A stretch of 64,000 bases of DNA from Pseudanabaena minima (lineage in GTDB: Bacteria > Cyanobacteriota > Cyanobacteriia > Pseudanabaenales > Pseudanabaenaceae). A program made the position numbers and the translations under genes. Where the stretch lies: NCBI RefSeq assembly GCF_051131155.1, contig NZ_CP159508.1, positions 3,596,001 to 3,660,000 of the forward strand, in the 5' to 3' direction. The notes beneath the pieces were generated by a model. The model saw only the letters and a list, made by a program, of their open reading frames with translations, did no database searches and had not been told where the DNA came from. Shown piece by piece: positions 45,281 through 54,800 of the stretch. The number at the start of each line of letters is the position of its first letter. Within the stretch, counting starts at the first letter, position 1.

Positions 45281-45437
45281 GGGAACTAATTCACCCGATC
45301 GCTTGATACCTCTACTCTAGAGCTTAAGAGATAATCTTAAATAAGTAATCGCAGCCCAAGTCATTTGTAGGGATATCCATAAAACGGAATTCCCTTAAGT
45401 GGCTTGGGCTATATATTTCAATGGTCATGTTCAGATC

Positions 45438-46694
45438 ATGCAGTCCTTAACTACTTTTTCCAATCTTGATACGCACCTTCGCAAAAATCTGACTGCGATT
45501 TTTTTGGCTGGTCTATTTTTCTGGTCAAGTATGGCTTCCCAGTTGCCTACTTTGCCTCTCTACATTCGCACCTTAACGCAGTCCTTTGACCAAATCGGCA
45601 TCATCATGGGTTCCTTTGCGATTGGATTGCTCGTTTGTCGTTCCTATCTGGGGAGACTTGCTGATCGTAAAGGGAGACGCTACACCATGAGAATTGGGCT
45701 GATAGTAGCGGCTATAGTTCCCTTGTGTTATGCATTATTACCATCCATCCCTCTATTAATACTCTTTCGAGCCATACATGGGATCAGCATTGCCGCTTTT
45801 GCGGCAAGCTACAGTGCTTTAGTGTCTGATCTTGCCCCCATAGAGAAACGTGGCGAAGTGATTGGTTATATGAGCTTAGTCAATCCTTTGGGATTGGCTT
45901 TTGGTCCTGCCATTGGAGGATTGATGTATGAAGCTTGGGGCTATCAGCCTCTGTTTGTATCAGCCTCTTTGTTAGCAATTGCTGGGCTATTGCTGACAAC
46001 TCAAATTGAAACGGAAGGAAATATAGGCGATCGCCAAGTTAACTCAGCAACTATTACAAAAGCTGGATTTTGGCAGACATTCCTTAATCCTAGAGTCAGA
46101 GTTCCTTCTACAGTTTTATTGCTTGTGGGACTTGCATTTGGAACGCTTAGTTCTTTTATGCCAATTTTGATGCAGCAAAAACATATCGCGTTGAATGCTG
46201 GTTTGTTCTATATGGCGGCGGCATTATCTGGATTTATCATTCGGTTTCCAGTGGCAAGACTTAGTGATGAATGGGGACGTGGCATCTTCATTTCGATTGG
46301 CATCTTCTTTTATAGTTTGTCGATGGCAATTATCTATTTCGCTAACCATGACTATGCATTTTTACTGTCGGGAATTGCGGAAGGTATTGGCTCAGGTATT
46401 GTGATTCCTGCGGTGGTGGCTTTGCTCGCCGATCGCACGGTTCCACAGGAGCGCGGCTATGTATTTGGAATGACATGGATCGGTTTTGATGTGGGGATCG
46501 CTTTGGCTGGTCCAATTATGGGCAAGATGATTGGTTTTGTGGGTATCACTAATATCTTTGCGATCGCGACGGGGCTTTGTATCGTGGGAATGGTTATTTT
46601 TGCAACGCAGTCTAATAAAACTGTGTCTGAGTCCTTTAAATTCGCGATCGGTAAAACTCGCGATCGCTATGCAGTCAAAGCCGCAGCAGTTTGA
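45438..46694 (+). CDS. Major facilitator superfamily transporter
   Basis: 418 residues from the ATG at 45438; a GTG at 45399 is an alternative. Twelve helices are predicted. MFS signatures: motif A in the helix 2-3 loop (GRLADRKGRRYTMRIG), a second copy in the other half (ARLSDEWGRGIFISIG), and PLGLAFGPAIGGLMYE near helix 5. It resembles drug/sugar exporter branches, but the substrate is not readable. Confidence 0.88.
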   Translation: MQSLTTFSNLDTHLRKNLTAIFLAGLFFWSSMASQLPTLPLYIRTLTQSFDQIGIIMGSFAIGLLVCRSYLGRLADRKGRRYTMRIGLIVAAIVPLCYALLPSIPLLILFRAIHGISIAAFAASYSALVSDLAPIEKRGEVIGYMSLVNPLGLAFGPAIGGLMYEAWGYQPLFVSASLLAIAGLLLTTQIETEGNIGDRQVNSATITKAGFWQTFLNPRVRVPSTVLLLVGLAFGTLSSFMPILMQQKHIALNAGLFYMAAALSGFIIRFPVARLSDEWGRGIFISIGIFFYSLSMAIIYFANHDYAFLLSGIAEGIGSGIVIPAVVALLADRTVPQERGYVFGMTWIGFDVGIALAGPIMGKMIGFVGITNIFAIATGLCIVGMVIFATQSNKTVSESFKFAIGKTRDRYAVKAAAV

Positions 46695-46714
46695 GCTTAG
46701 TTTGATCAAAACTC

Positions 46715-46757
46715 AAAAAAAGAGATAGTTGTGCTTCGCACAACTATCTCTTTTTTT
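46715..46757 (+). terminator. Terminator of the MFS gene
   Basis: 20-base arms 46715-46734 and 46738-46757 around TTC (apex GCTTCGC), with A and T runs at the feet. Confidence 0.8.
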
Positions 46758-46869
46758 TGGCGATCGCTATATCATATTTGTATTGAATTATGGGTATGTT
46801 TTTAGAAGCATTTCGCAACAAAAACATTACGAAACGGGACTAATACTCAATAACTTTAGAGAGGATTTT

Positions 46870-48603
46870 ATGTCCGCACCAGACTCAGAATTTCCCCACA
46901 AAGCAGGGCGAGCTGCTCAAGCTGGCGCAAGTCTAGCCACAGCCAAAATCGCAGGAAATCTAGCCCTTGCCTCTAGTATTACGATCGCCTTACTTGTAGG
47001 TATCGTTTTTTCACTAGTTACCGCCACAATTTTTATCGTCAATAGCCCCAATCCTGTTCTTGGGTTTGGCGTTGCGGTAATCGTCACAATTGTGGTGAAT
47101 GCGATTATTTTCTTTGTGTCGCCTTGGATCATGGACTTGACCCAAGGTTGGCTTTATCACACTCGTTGGGTAAAGATTGAAGAAATCGAACGTCTCAGCC
47201 CTGAATCTGCCCATGCGATTCAGCGTATTTGCAGTCTCAAAAAGCTAAAGCAACCTCGTCTTGGAATTATTGACGATAACAACCCCACTGCTTTTACCTA
47301 TGGTGCTTTGCCAGATAGCGCCCGTTTAGTTGTTAGCGCAGGGTTGTTCAAATATCTTGATGATGACGAAGCTGCTACCGTCTACGCCCATGAATTAGGG
47401 CATATCGTGCATTGGGATTTTGCGGTGATGACCGTTGCCTCGACATTGGTTCAAATCACCTATTTGCTCTATGTCACTATTCGCGAAATTGGTAAAAAGG
47501 TTAATGATGAGCGTGCTGAAAATGCAGCCATGATCACTGCCTTTATTGCCTATGTTTTTTATATAATTGGCACATATTTGCTGTTATATCTATCGCGCAC
47601 CAGAGAATACTTTGCCGATCATTTTGCGGCGGAACAGACGGGTAATCCTAATGCGTTATCCCGTGCTTTAGTCAAAATCGCCTATGGTATTGTCCAAGAG
47701 ACGGAAAAATCAAAAGAGCCAAGTCGGTTAATGCAGGGGACTCGCGCTCTTGGTATTTATGATGCAAAGGCAGCAGTTTCTACTGGTACTGCTTATCAAA
47801 TTTCCTCTTCTCCTGAAAAAGTTGGTCGCCTGTTCCTTTGGGATTTGTTCAATCCTTGGGGCTGGTGGATGGAGTTAAATTCGACCCATCCGCTCACGGG
47901 TAAGCGTGTTCGCGCTCTCAGTAACTATGCTGAGCAATTGGGACTAGATATGGAATTTGATATGGGTCGGGTGGTTGCCGAAGGTAAGCAACTCGACAAG
48001 AAGCGTCTCTATGGCACTTTTTATCAAGATGTCCTACTTTATGGTGCAGAATTTATCGCGATTGTGATCGGTTTAGTGATTGGGGCAGTTTTGGTTAATA
48101 GTATCGGAGGCTTAAAAGCATTTATTGCCATTCCACTTCTATTACTAGGTGCTGTGATGATCTTTAAGCGATCGGTCATGTACCCCAGTTCTAAGAATGC
48201 GATCGCCAGTGATGTGATTACGCTCATGTCCGATGCCTATGCTAGCCCTTTGCGCGGACAACCTGTGCAATTGGAGGGAACTCTCATCGGTCGTGGTGAT
48301 GCTGGTTATGTGTTTGGTTCTGATCTGAAGTTACAAGACAAAACTGGCATGATGTATCTGCTCTATGCTTCGCGTTGGGGTCCTTTGGGCAACTTCTTCT
48401 TTGGCATGAAGCGTGTACAGGGCTTAATCGGAATGGAAACCACTGCAAAAGGTTGGTTCCGTCGTGGTGTTGCGTCATGGATGGATTTGGAACTTCTATC
48501 TACTACCAATGGCAACAAGGTTTCCAGTCATCCTGCTTTTTGGGGACTATTATGGTCAATTATCTTTTTGATTGTAGGCGCATTACTATTTCTTGCTAAA
48601 TAG
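46870..48603 (+). CDS. M48 family membrane zinc metalloprotease
   Basis: 577 residues from the ATG at 46870 (MSAPDSEFPHKAGRAAQAG). An upstream in-frame reading to 46729 crosses the terminator of the previous gene and is rejected. Two helices (about 33-60 and 68-88) precede the catalytic domain with HELGH (174-178) and the third ligand in REYFADHFAAEQTG. More helices follow at about 207-250 and 395-435. A beta-rich domain (445-540: GTLIGRGDAGYVFGSDLKLQD) and a last helix complete it. It resembles HtpX-type membrane-protein quality-control proteases, with an added C-terminal domain. Confidence 0.9.
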   Translation: MSAPDSEFPHKAGRAAQAGASLATAKIAGNLALASSITIALLVGIVFSLVTATIFIVNSPNPVLGFGVAVIVTIVVNAIIFFVSPWIMDLTQGWLYHTRWVKIEEIERLSPESAHAIQRICSLKKLKQPRLGIIDDNNPTAFTYGALPDSARLVVSAGLFKYLDDDEAATVYAHELGHIVHWDFAVMTVASTLVQITYLLYVTIREIGKKVNDERAENAAMITAFIAYVFYIIGTYLLLYLSRTREYFADHFAAEQTGNPNALSRALVKIAYGIVQETEKSKEPSRLMQGTRALGIYDAKAAVSTGTAYQISSSPEKVGRLFLWDLFNPWGWWMELNSTHPLTGKRVRALSNYAEQLGLDMEFDMGRVVAEGKQLDKKRLYGTFYQDVLLYGAEFIAIVIGLVIGAVLVNSIGGLKAFIAIPLLLLGAVMIFKRSVMYPSSKNAIASDVITLMSDAYASPLRGQPVQLEGTLIGRGDAGYVFGSDLKLQDKTGMMYLLYASRWGPLGNFFFGMKRVQGLIGMETTAKGWFRRGVASWMDLELLSTTNGNKVSSHPAFWGLLWSIIFLIVGALLFLAK

Positions 48604-48623
48604 TTTTTAGCTGATACCAAAGC

Positions 48624-48653
48624 AAAAAGAGAGGGCGATCGCCCTCTCTTTTT
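48624..48653 (+). terminator. Loopless palindrome centred on a HIP1 core
   Basis: 15-base arms 48624-48638 and 48639-48653 are perfect with no spacer; the centre is GGCGATCGCC. A and T runs at the feet suit a terminator after the M48 gene. Confidence 0.7.
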
Positions 48654-48700
48654 TGTAAGAACTCAATTACATAAAATAACGTAGATATCAGATCTCTTGA

Positions 48701-48826
48701 ATTTATGAAGCTATTTCTAGCGCTATTAATGATATTAAACGCATTCCTTATGCGACTATGGTTGAATCAATATCAGACTCTATTAGGTTAATAGATAAAG
48801 CTGAAATTCTTAAATATATTCGCTAA
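48701..48826 (+). pseudogene. Possible gene remnant (42 open codons)
   Basis: A frame opening just after a stop (48698-48700) and ending at TAA 48824-48826 reads IYEAISSAINDIKRIPYATM and then VESISDSIRLIDKAEILKYIR. The composition is protein-like and the C-terminus looks natural, but there is no ATG, GTG or TTG near the 5' end. It could be the tail of a deleted gene next to the DUF6888 pair. Confidence is low. Confidence 0.3.
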
Positions 48827-48867
48827 AATCTAGTGCTATAATCAGATTGTGTGGACTAAAAAATTAA

Positions 48868-49044
48868 ATGCCTACTGATGCTCAACTAAGGGGCTTATAT
48901 CGTCTGATCTATTGGTTAACGTATATTATGCTTCAGCCCGTACATGTTGTCTGTATTGATGAGCGAACAAATAATTTGTATGTTTTGGCTGGAAATACTG
49001 AAGATTTAGAGTTCCAGATTACAACGAATGGAGAGTTATTCTAA
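48868..49044 (+). CDS. DUF6888-family small protein
   Basis: A 58-residue protein (MPTDAQLRGLYRLIYWLTYI, ending in TNGELF) with the DUF6888 pattern: LYRLIYWLTY, then PVHVVCIDERTNNLYVLAGN. Its TAA shares the A of the next ATG (TAATG at 49042-49046), so it is translationally coupled to the DUF6887 gene. This pair occurs together in many cyanobacteria and is suspected to be a toxin-antitoxin-like or regulatory module. Function unproven. Confidence 0.75.
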   Translation: MPTDAQLRGLYRLIYWLTYIMLQPVHVVCIDERTNNLYVLAGNTEDLEFQITTNGELF

Positions 49045-49250
49045 TGAGTGAAGTTAACTATACAGTTATGTCAGATCAGGAGTTAAGACAATATTTTCTC
49101 CTGCATCGTGAAGATAAGAGAGCTTTTCGAGCGTATTTAGATAGACTTAGCGATCGCAAACGAGAGATTATTACAACTGTAGACGATCCTAATTTTGATG
49201 AGAAAATTCAAGCAGCAGTTTTACAAAAAATGAAAGCAGCAAAAGTCTAA
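49044..49250 (+). CDS. DUF6887-family small protein
   Basis: A 68-residue protein with MSDQELRQYFLLHREDKRAF and AYLDRLSDRKREIITTVDDP, the DUF6887 signature, followed by a basic helix ending KMKAAKV. It overlaps the DUF6888 stop by one base. It is highly charged and probably soluble and helical. Partner role inferred from the fixed gene order. Confidence 0.8.
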   Translation: MSEVNYTVMSDQELRQYFLLHREDKRAFRAYLDRLSDRKREIITTVDDPNFDEKIQAAVLQKMKAAKV

Positions 49251-49451
49251 ATAGCTAAAGCAGATATTTTTATTTAGTTGCGAGAGAAAAAGACTTATTC
49301 AATTGATGATTATTTATTAGAATTTTCTAAGGTCAATATGAATTTTAATGTTGCTAGCAGTTGGCAAAAAATAGCACCATAACTTCAAGCAAATATTAAA
49401 GATTTGGTTGCTTAGGTAATAGTATTTCTTTTTAAAATGCGAAGTAAAATT

Positions 49452-50132
49452 ATGAAATGTCCACATTGTAGTGTTGGTGTAAGTTTTGAATTTGGAAAAA
49501 TTGTATGGGAGGAGGAAGACGTTGAAAAACCTGATATGGGATATGGGATATTTTATGACCATTGTCCAGAATGTGCTGATTTAGTTGTGCTATTTAAAAG
49601 GGGTTCCTACAAAGAAAAGAAATCAGATTACTATACAGACAGTTATCTTGAAGATATTCTCTTTGAAGAGATTATTTATCCTAAATTTGTCAATCGCAAA
49701 GTAGAAACTGAAGTGCCTGAACGATATCGGAAAGATTTTTTGGAAGCTTGCGCTGTTTTACCAATTAGTGCCAAGGCAAGTGCCGCATTAAGCCGACGGA
49801 TATTACAAGATATCCTTCGAGAACATTTCAAAATAAAGCATAGTAGCCTTGCAACTGAGATTGAGCAATTTATTGCTTTAAAGGATGTTCCATCTTATTT
49901 ATCTCAAGCAGTAGATGCAATAAGGAATATTGGTAATTTTGCGGCACATCCTTTGAAAGACACTAATACAGGTGAGATTGTAGAGGTTGAGTCTGGAGAG
50001 GCTGAGTGGCTTCTTGATGTACTTGAGTCTTTGTTTGATTTTGCATTTATTCAACCCAATCGACTTGCAGAGAGAAAGAAAAGTTTAAATGAAAAACTAA
50101 AATCATTAGGAAAACCAACGATGAAAGGATAA
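49452..50132 (+). CDS. DUF4145-domain protein with an N-terminal zinc ribbon
   Basis: 226 residues from the ATG at 49452 (MKCPHCSVGVSFEF); an ATG five codons upstream (49437) is possible. Two Cys pairs, CPHC (3-6) and CPEC (about 35-38), form a zinc ribbon. The C-terminal DUF4145 helical domain contains ALSRRILQDILREHF, AVDAIRNIGNFAAHP and EWLLDVLESLFDF. DUF4145 is found alone or attached to restriction and other defence enzymes. Here it stands 200 bp after the DUF6888/DUF6887 pair. Function unknown. Confidence 0.85.
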   Translation: MKCPHCSVGVSFEFGKIVWEEEDVEKPDMGYGIFYDHCPECADLVVLFKRGSYKEKKSDYYTDSYLEDILFEEIIYPKFVNRKVETEVPERYRKDFLEACAVLPISAKASAALSRRILQDILREHFKIKHSSLATEIEQFIALKDVPSYLSQAVDAIRNIGNFAAHPLKDTNTGEIVEVESGEAEWLLDVLESLFDFAFIQPNRLAERKKSLNEKLKSLGKPTMKG

Positions 50133-50327
50133 TAAGATTCATCTCTAATTAGCTGACAAAAGGTCTGATAATGCCGATCGCAATCCAAGTTATTCTGCTC
50201 ATTTTTTCGACACTTTATCAAGCGGATCGCCTATCTTCTAAAAAACTAGGCGATCGTATTAATCTAAGAAGGTGCGTTAATTTCAAGATAAAGCACCTTC
50301 TGTTCAAATTATTAGAACTGCAATTAT

Positions 50328-51197
50328 TTAGAAAAAGCTTGCAGTAATACTTACTGTGGCAGTACTGCTAGCATTAGGTTCTAGTACAGTCAAATACTCA
50401 TTAGTATTCAAAGAATTGCGAGTTGCACTCCAAGGCTCTAGACAATAGAAATCTTTGCCCTTAACTGTCCAAAATACCAGATAGGTATAAAAATCATCGT
50501 AGTCGATCGCAATTTTAAGTTTGCGATCATTGTCAGTTACTGAAGTTGAGCGACTGGATAGCTTACCAAATACCGAGTCAATCTCATCTTGATCGAAGTT
50601 AAACTTACCATCAAAATCAAAACTCTCCTTAGTGCGATTATCCTCATAGCGTACAGAAGGAATATTGGCTTCAATCTGATTTTTGTCGCCGCAGAGAAAA
50701 TAGGGATGGAAACCTGAAGAGAACGGCATCGGTGTAGAAGAGAGATTTTTATATTCTTGGCGAATCTCTAAGGTATTGCCGCGTAACGTATAGGTAAAAG
50801 CTAAATGGAAATCAAATGGATAGACAGCCTTAGTTTGTTCATTGCTACCTAGCTCAATGGTTACACTTGCTCCACCATCATTACTTTGTGATGTAGCTGT
50901 CCAAGGTAACTCACGGGCAAACCCATGCTGTTTGATTTTGTAGTCAGTTCCATCAACATTGTAAGTGTCATTGGGCAAGTTACCACAGAGAGGGAATAAA
51001 ATCGGATTGCCACCTCTAACACTCAAATCAGGATGGGTAAAGCGTTCTGCATCAAGATAGAAAACTTCTTGGTTATTGATCTGCCAGCTTGTGATAATGC
51101 CACCGCGCTCTGGCACAACTTCTATTTGAGAATTAGCGCTCTCATCAGACAAGATATAGGTATGGTATTGCTTTTGCTGAGAAGAAACTTTATACAC
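50328..51197 (-). CDS. Aldose 1-epimerase family protein
   Basis: 289 residues from the GTG at 51197, which is preceded by AAGG at good spacing. An ATG at 51221 lies too close to a TATAAT (on the minus strand, near 51230) to have a ribosome site. The beta-sandwich pattern shows IEVVPERGGIITSW, GGNPILFPLCGNLPND, KQHGFARELPW, then SSGFHPYFLC with the conserved His. These are galactose-mutarotase-like or glucose-6-phosphate 1-epimerase-like proteins that equilibrate sugar anomers. Substrate unspecified. Confidence 0.87.
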   Translation of the reverse strand: MYKVSSQQKQYHTYILSDESANSQIEVVPERGGIITSWQINNQEVFYLDAERFTHPDLSVRGGNPILFPLCGNLPNDTYNVDGTDYKIKQHGFARELPWTATSQSNDGGASVTIELGSNEQTKAVYPFDFHLAFTYTLRGNTLEIRQEYKNLSSTPMPFSSGFHPYFLCGDKNQIEANIPSVRYEDNRTKESFDFDGKFNFDQDEIDSVFGKLSSRSTSVTDNDRKLKIAIDYDDFYTYLVFWTVKGKDFYCLEPWSATRNSLNTNEYLTVLEPNASSTATVSITASFF

Positions 51198-51264
51198 AAA
51201 TTTTGCCTTGTAACATTGCAAAAATGATTATATAGCAAAGTCGAGGGAGAGCTTAGTATTCTCG

Positions 51265-51669
51265 CTACTTTCTCGCCGCACAACCAAATGGATAAGCAGT
51301 CTGATAAGTGCGATCGCGTTTTCCAAATAATTGATAGCGATTGTCGCGAATTTGAATATAGGTCGAGTCTCCAAGTGATTTAAGAGGTGCGATCGCTCGA
51401 TATGCTGATATCAAAGCTTTGCCCATAGGCAATAATCGTGTAATTTCCTCGGCTGCCTCACTGCCTTGCCATCTTTGAGTAGGAATTTGGCGATCGATTA
51501 AGATCATTCCCATTTCACAATCTTCAGGTGTGACATTAAAGATTTCTAATGTCTGTGTATCCTGCATGGGGATATAACAAAACTGATGACCGCGATCGAA
51601 CTTCTCTAGAAGACTGACAAAGCTAGCACAGAGATTACAATTACCGTCATAAATCACAGCGTAGAACAT
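51265..51669 (-). CDS. DCC-family thiol-disulphide oxidoreductase-like (DUF393)
   Basis: A 134-residue thioredoxin-like protein with YDGNCNLC (7-14; C11 and C14), the defining D-x-x-C-x-x-C motif of DUF393. The family end RDNRYQLFGKRDRTY is also present. Members are assumed to be redox-active; substrates are not known. It lies 68 bp upstream of the epimerase on the same strand and may be co-transcribed with it. Confidence 0.88.
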   Translation of the reverse strand: MFYAVIYDGNCNLCASFVSLLEKFDRGHQFCYIPMQDTQTLEIFNVTPEDCEMGMILIDRQIPTQRWQGSEAAEEITRLLPMGKALISAYRAIAPLKSLGDSTYIQIRDNRYQLFGKRDRTYQTAYPFGCAARK

Positions 51670-51786
51670 AGTAAAGTTTATTGAGGCTTTAAGTAGTAAA
51701 GAAATATCTTTAAAAGCGGCACAAAGCTACGCTTTTAGAAAAAATTCTGGGTTTTAAGTCGTTGCAAAGCGCTGTATTCCCAGCCT

Positions 51787-51831
51787 AAAATCATAAAGTT
51801 GCGCTCCTTCGAAGCGCAACTTTATGATTTT
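51787..51831 (-). terminator. 18-bp-arm hairpin after the acidic giant gene
   Basis: Perfect arms 51787-51804 and 51814-51831 (AAAGTTGCGC/GCGCAACTTT core) with a nine-base loop TCCTTCGAA. It begins 5 bp beyond the stop of the minus-strand gene. The 5' neighbour includes GCAAAGCGCTGTATT, also found at 32815. Confidence 0.7.
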
Positions 51832-51835
51832 GGAA

Positions 51836-54800
51836 TTAGAACTTACAAGGACCTTTCGCTCCATTAGGACAAATTGTTTCCTCATCTGTTTTTGGCAGCT
51901 TGTTTTTGTCAAAATTAACATTAGTAAAGTTAATTCCATTTAGTTTTGCCCCACTCAAATTAGCGCCATTTATCTGACTGCCAGTAAGATTGGCTCCACT
52001 CAAGTCTGTACTAGTCAAGTCTGTATAGTTGAGCTTAGCATTAGATAGATTGGCGCGTTTGAGACTAGTAAAGCTCAAATTTAAGCCTGATAGATCTTGG
52101 CTTGCTAAGTTACGTCCTTCACGAGGCTGATTAACAATTTGCCATGCAAGTAAAGTTGTTGCACTAAATCTTGTTGCTTTCTCTGTTCCTTGAGCACCTA
52201 TTTTAGAATCTTTTAAGTTAGCTCCTTCCATTTTAGCTCCAACAAAATTAGATCGAGTCAGATCGGCTCCTGCTAGGTCAACGAGATTCATTTGAGCCTT
52301 GTTAAATTCTGCCCAGATAACACTAGATTGGATTAATCTTGCTCGGCTCAAATTAGCATTGGTGAAGTTCACCCCATCAAGGTTTGCTTCCTGAAAATTT
52401 GCACCCACAAGACTTGCATCTTGCATTTTTGCACCTGTAAGAATGGCTTTGCTGAAGTCAACATTATCCAGTTTGGCTCCTTTGAAATCGGCATTTGTAA
52501 AATCCTTACCACTGGCATCTTTAAATAGACCCCAGCGTAGACCCAAATCGAACACTGGTCTATTGAGAAGACTATAAATTAGGAAAGCTCCACCGATCGC
52601 CCCTAACCCAATCACAGGAAGTTTGAGATAATTTTGCCATAGCGCCTCTAAGCTAACACTAGGTATCGTTAATTTCGTCCTACTAGGGTTTGGTGGTTTT
52701 GCTACTGGTTGGTCATAGCCACCATAAGCATCGTAGTTGTCTTCAGTAAATCGATTAAAATCGACTTGATCAGGGGGAGTAGCCATACGCGCTTGAGTTG
52801 AATCACCAAAACTTGCCATAGGCTTACGGCGATCGCGAGGAATTTCTCTAGTCTCGCTTATACCAGTCACATCAGATCGAAAAGATGCTGTTGGCGTAGT
52901 TCTAACCCTAGAAGGTAGTGGTGTAGTTTGAGGACTGATCGTAGTGATACTGTCGGATAGATCACCGCTATCTAGTAAGCCAGACCAATCTGTATTGTCA
53001 TCATGAATTTCCAATCCAAGATCGTTAAAATCAGGTAATCCAGTTTCTTTCCGCTTGGGCATACCAGAAGAATTCCGTTCTCTCCTATCTCTGTTTTGTG
53101 TGACTTTCCCAGCCGATGTTCCTGCGCTTGGAGACGTTGTTATATCACTATAGGAAGATCCTGTGGATGCTCTTCCTCCAGAAAGCACGGTATCAGCATC
53201 TAATAATTCTGACCAGCCTTCATCAATTGAGGAGATCGGTTTACGCTGTCTATGTTGATCTGGTTGAGCATGAAATCGATCAAAATCATCTTCATTGTTT
53301 CGACCCATTCTATTTTGGGGCAGTGGCTGAGAGCTAGCATTAGGACGGGGTGGCACTGGAGTCGTACTACCCTGAGTAGGATTGCGCTTTGGTGGTAAGG
53401 GTGGAAGAAAAGGTGGTGGTGGTGGGTTATTGACAGATGGAGAAGTTGGTTCTTGCTTCGCAAGGGGAGGCAGACTTGGTGGTACTGGAGCGATCGGCGG
53501 TGTTGGTGGTGTCAGTCCAGTAGATATTTGTGCAGAGATGAACCCATCATCAGTGAGTGGGTCAAGACTATCTAAATCAAAATCATCTAAAAAATCATGA
53601 TCGCTCGTATTTGTAGCAAACTTTGATGACGATAAATTTGAATTTGGAGATGCCATAGGGGATGAATCTTTTACTGAAACAAAATCATTAAAATCCTCTG
53701 ATTCTGAAACAAAGCCATTGAGTAAATCATGAGCTAAGGCTTCTTCTTGAAAATTGACTTCCGCATAGTTATCGTTAAGTAAATCATTTACCAAAGCTTC
53801 TTCAAATGGATCACTTGCTCCAACTAAGTTATCTCCCAAACTGCCTACTGAACTGTTAGCAGACTGGTGAAGACTAAATCCCGCAGAGAGTGAATCTTCT
53901 TCTACGGGTAAGTCAGATATAGGACGGCTTGGAGTAAGTGTTGTCGGAATACCACCAAGGCTGAGATCAGAAACAGGAAGCCCTGATAAACTATCTTCAT
54001 CAAAAGAGGCTAGATCAAAATTGTCATCCAGCATACTTTCTAAATTATCATCGACGTTATTGTCTGTAACCAGAGATTGAGAAGTACTTGTATCCCAATT
54101 AGAATTTGCTGAAATAGCATTGACTGGTGGGACTATATTATGGTCAAAATCATTGTCAAAGCTATCAGCATATTCAGCAAAACTATCATTTAATCCTGAG
54201 TCGGCAAATTCTTCCACAGCAAGACTATCAGTGTAATTAGCAAAATCAGAATCAGTAATTTGTTCGGCAATAGATTCACTCAGGCTGTCCCATTCTGATG
54301 ATGGAGGAATATAATTCTCAGATTGGTTAAATTCACTGCCTACCGAACCTGTTGAATAAATATCATCATGAGATGGATTATCAAATTCGTTGAAACTGCT
54401 AGGTTGTTGCTGATAGGGAACTGGATCAGAAGTATCTAGATTTTCTGATATCTCATTAAAATTATCATAGGTTTGTGGAAGCTCGGAGTTATTCGTCTCA
54501 GGATTACTGATACTTTCAGCTAGTTCATTGACATTATCAACGATCGCCCAATCGTTTTCATCAAGACTGTTGTTAAAATCAAAGTCTTCATTGAGAGGCT
54601 GCTCTAGTAAGTTATTGTCAACTACACCTAGCAAATCATCATTGAAAATTTCTGAAGGTTGATCTGAAGGAGACAAATAATCTTCTGTTTCAACTAACTC
54701 TTCATCCCATGCATCATTACCTCGACTGATTTCTGCTTCTAGACTTGCGCTCCAATCAGCTTCGTTGTCAATACCAATTTCAGATTCTAGGTTCTCATGC

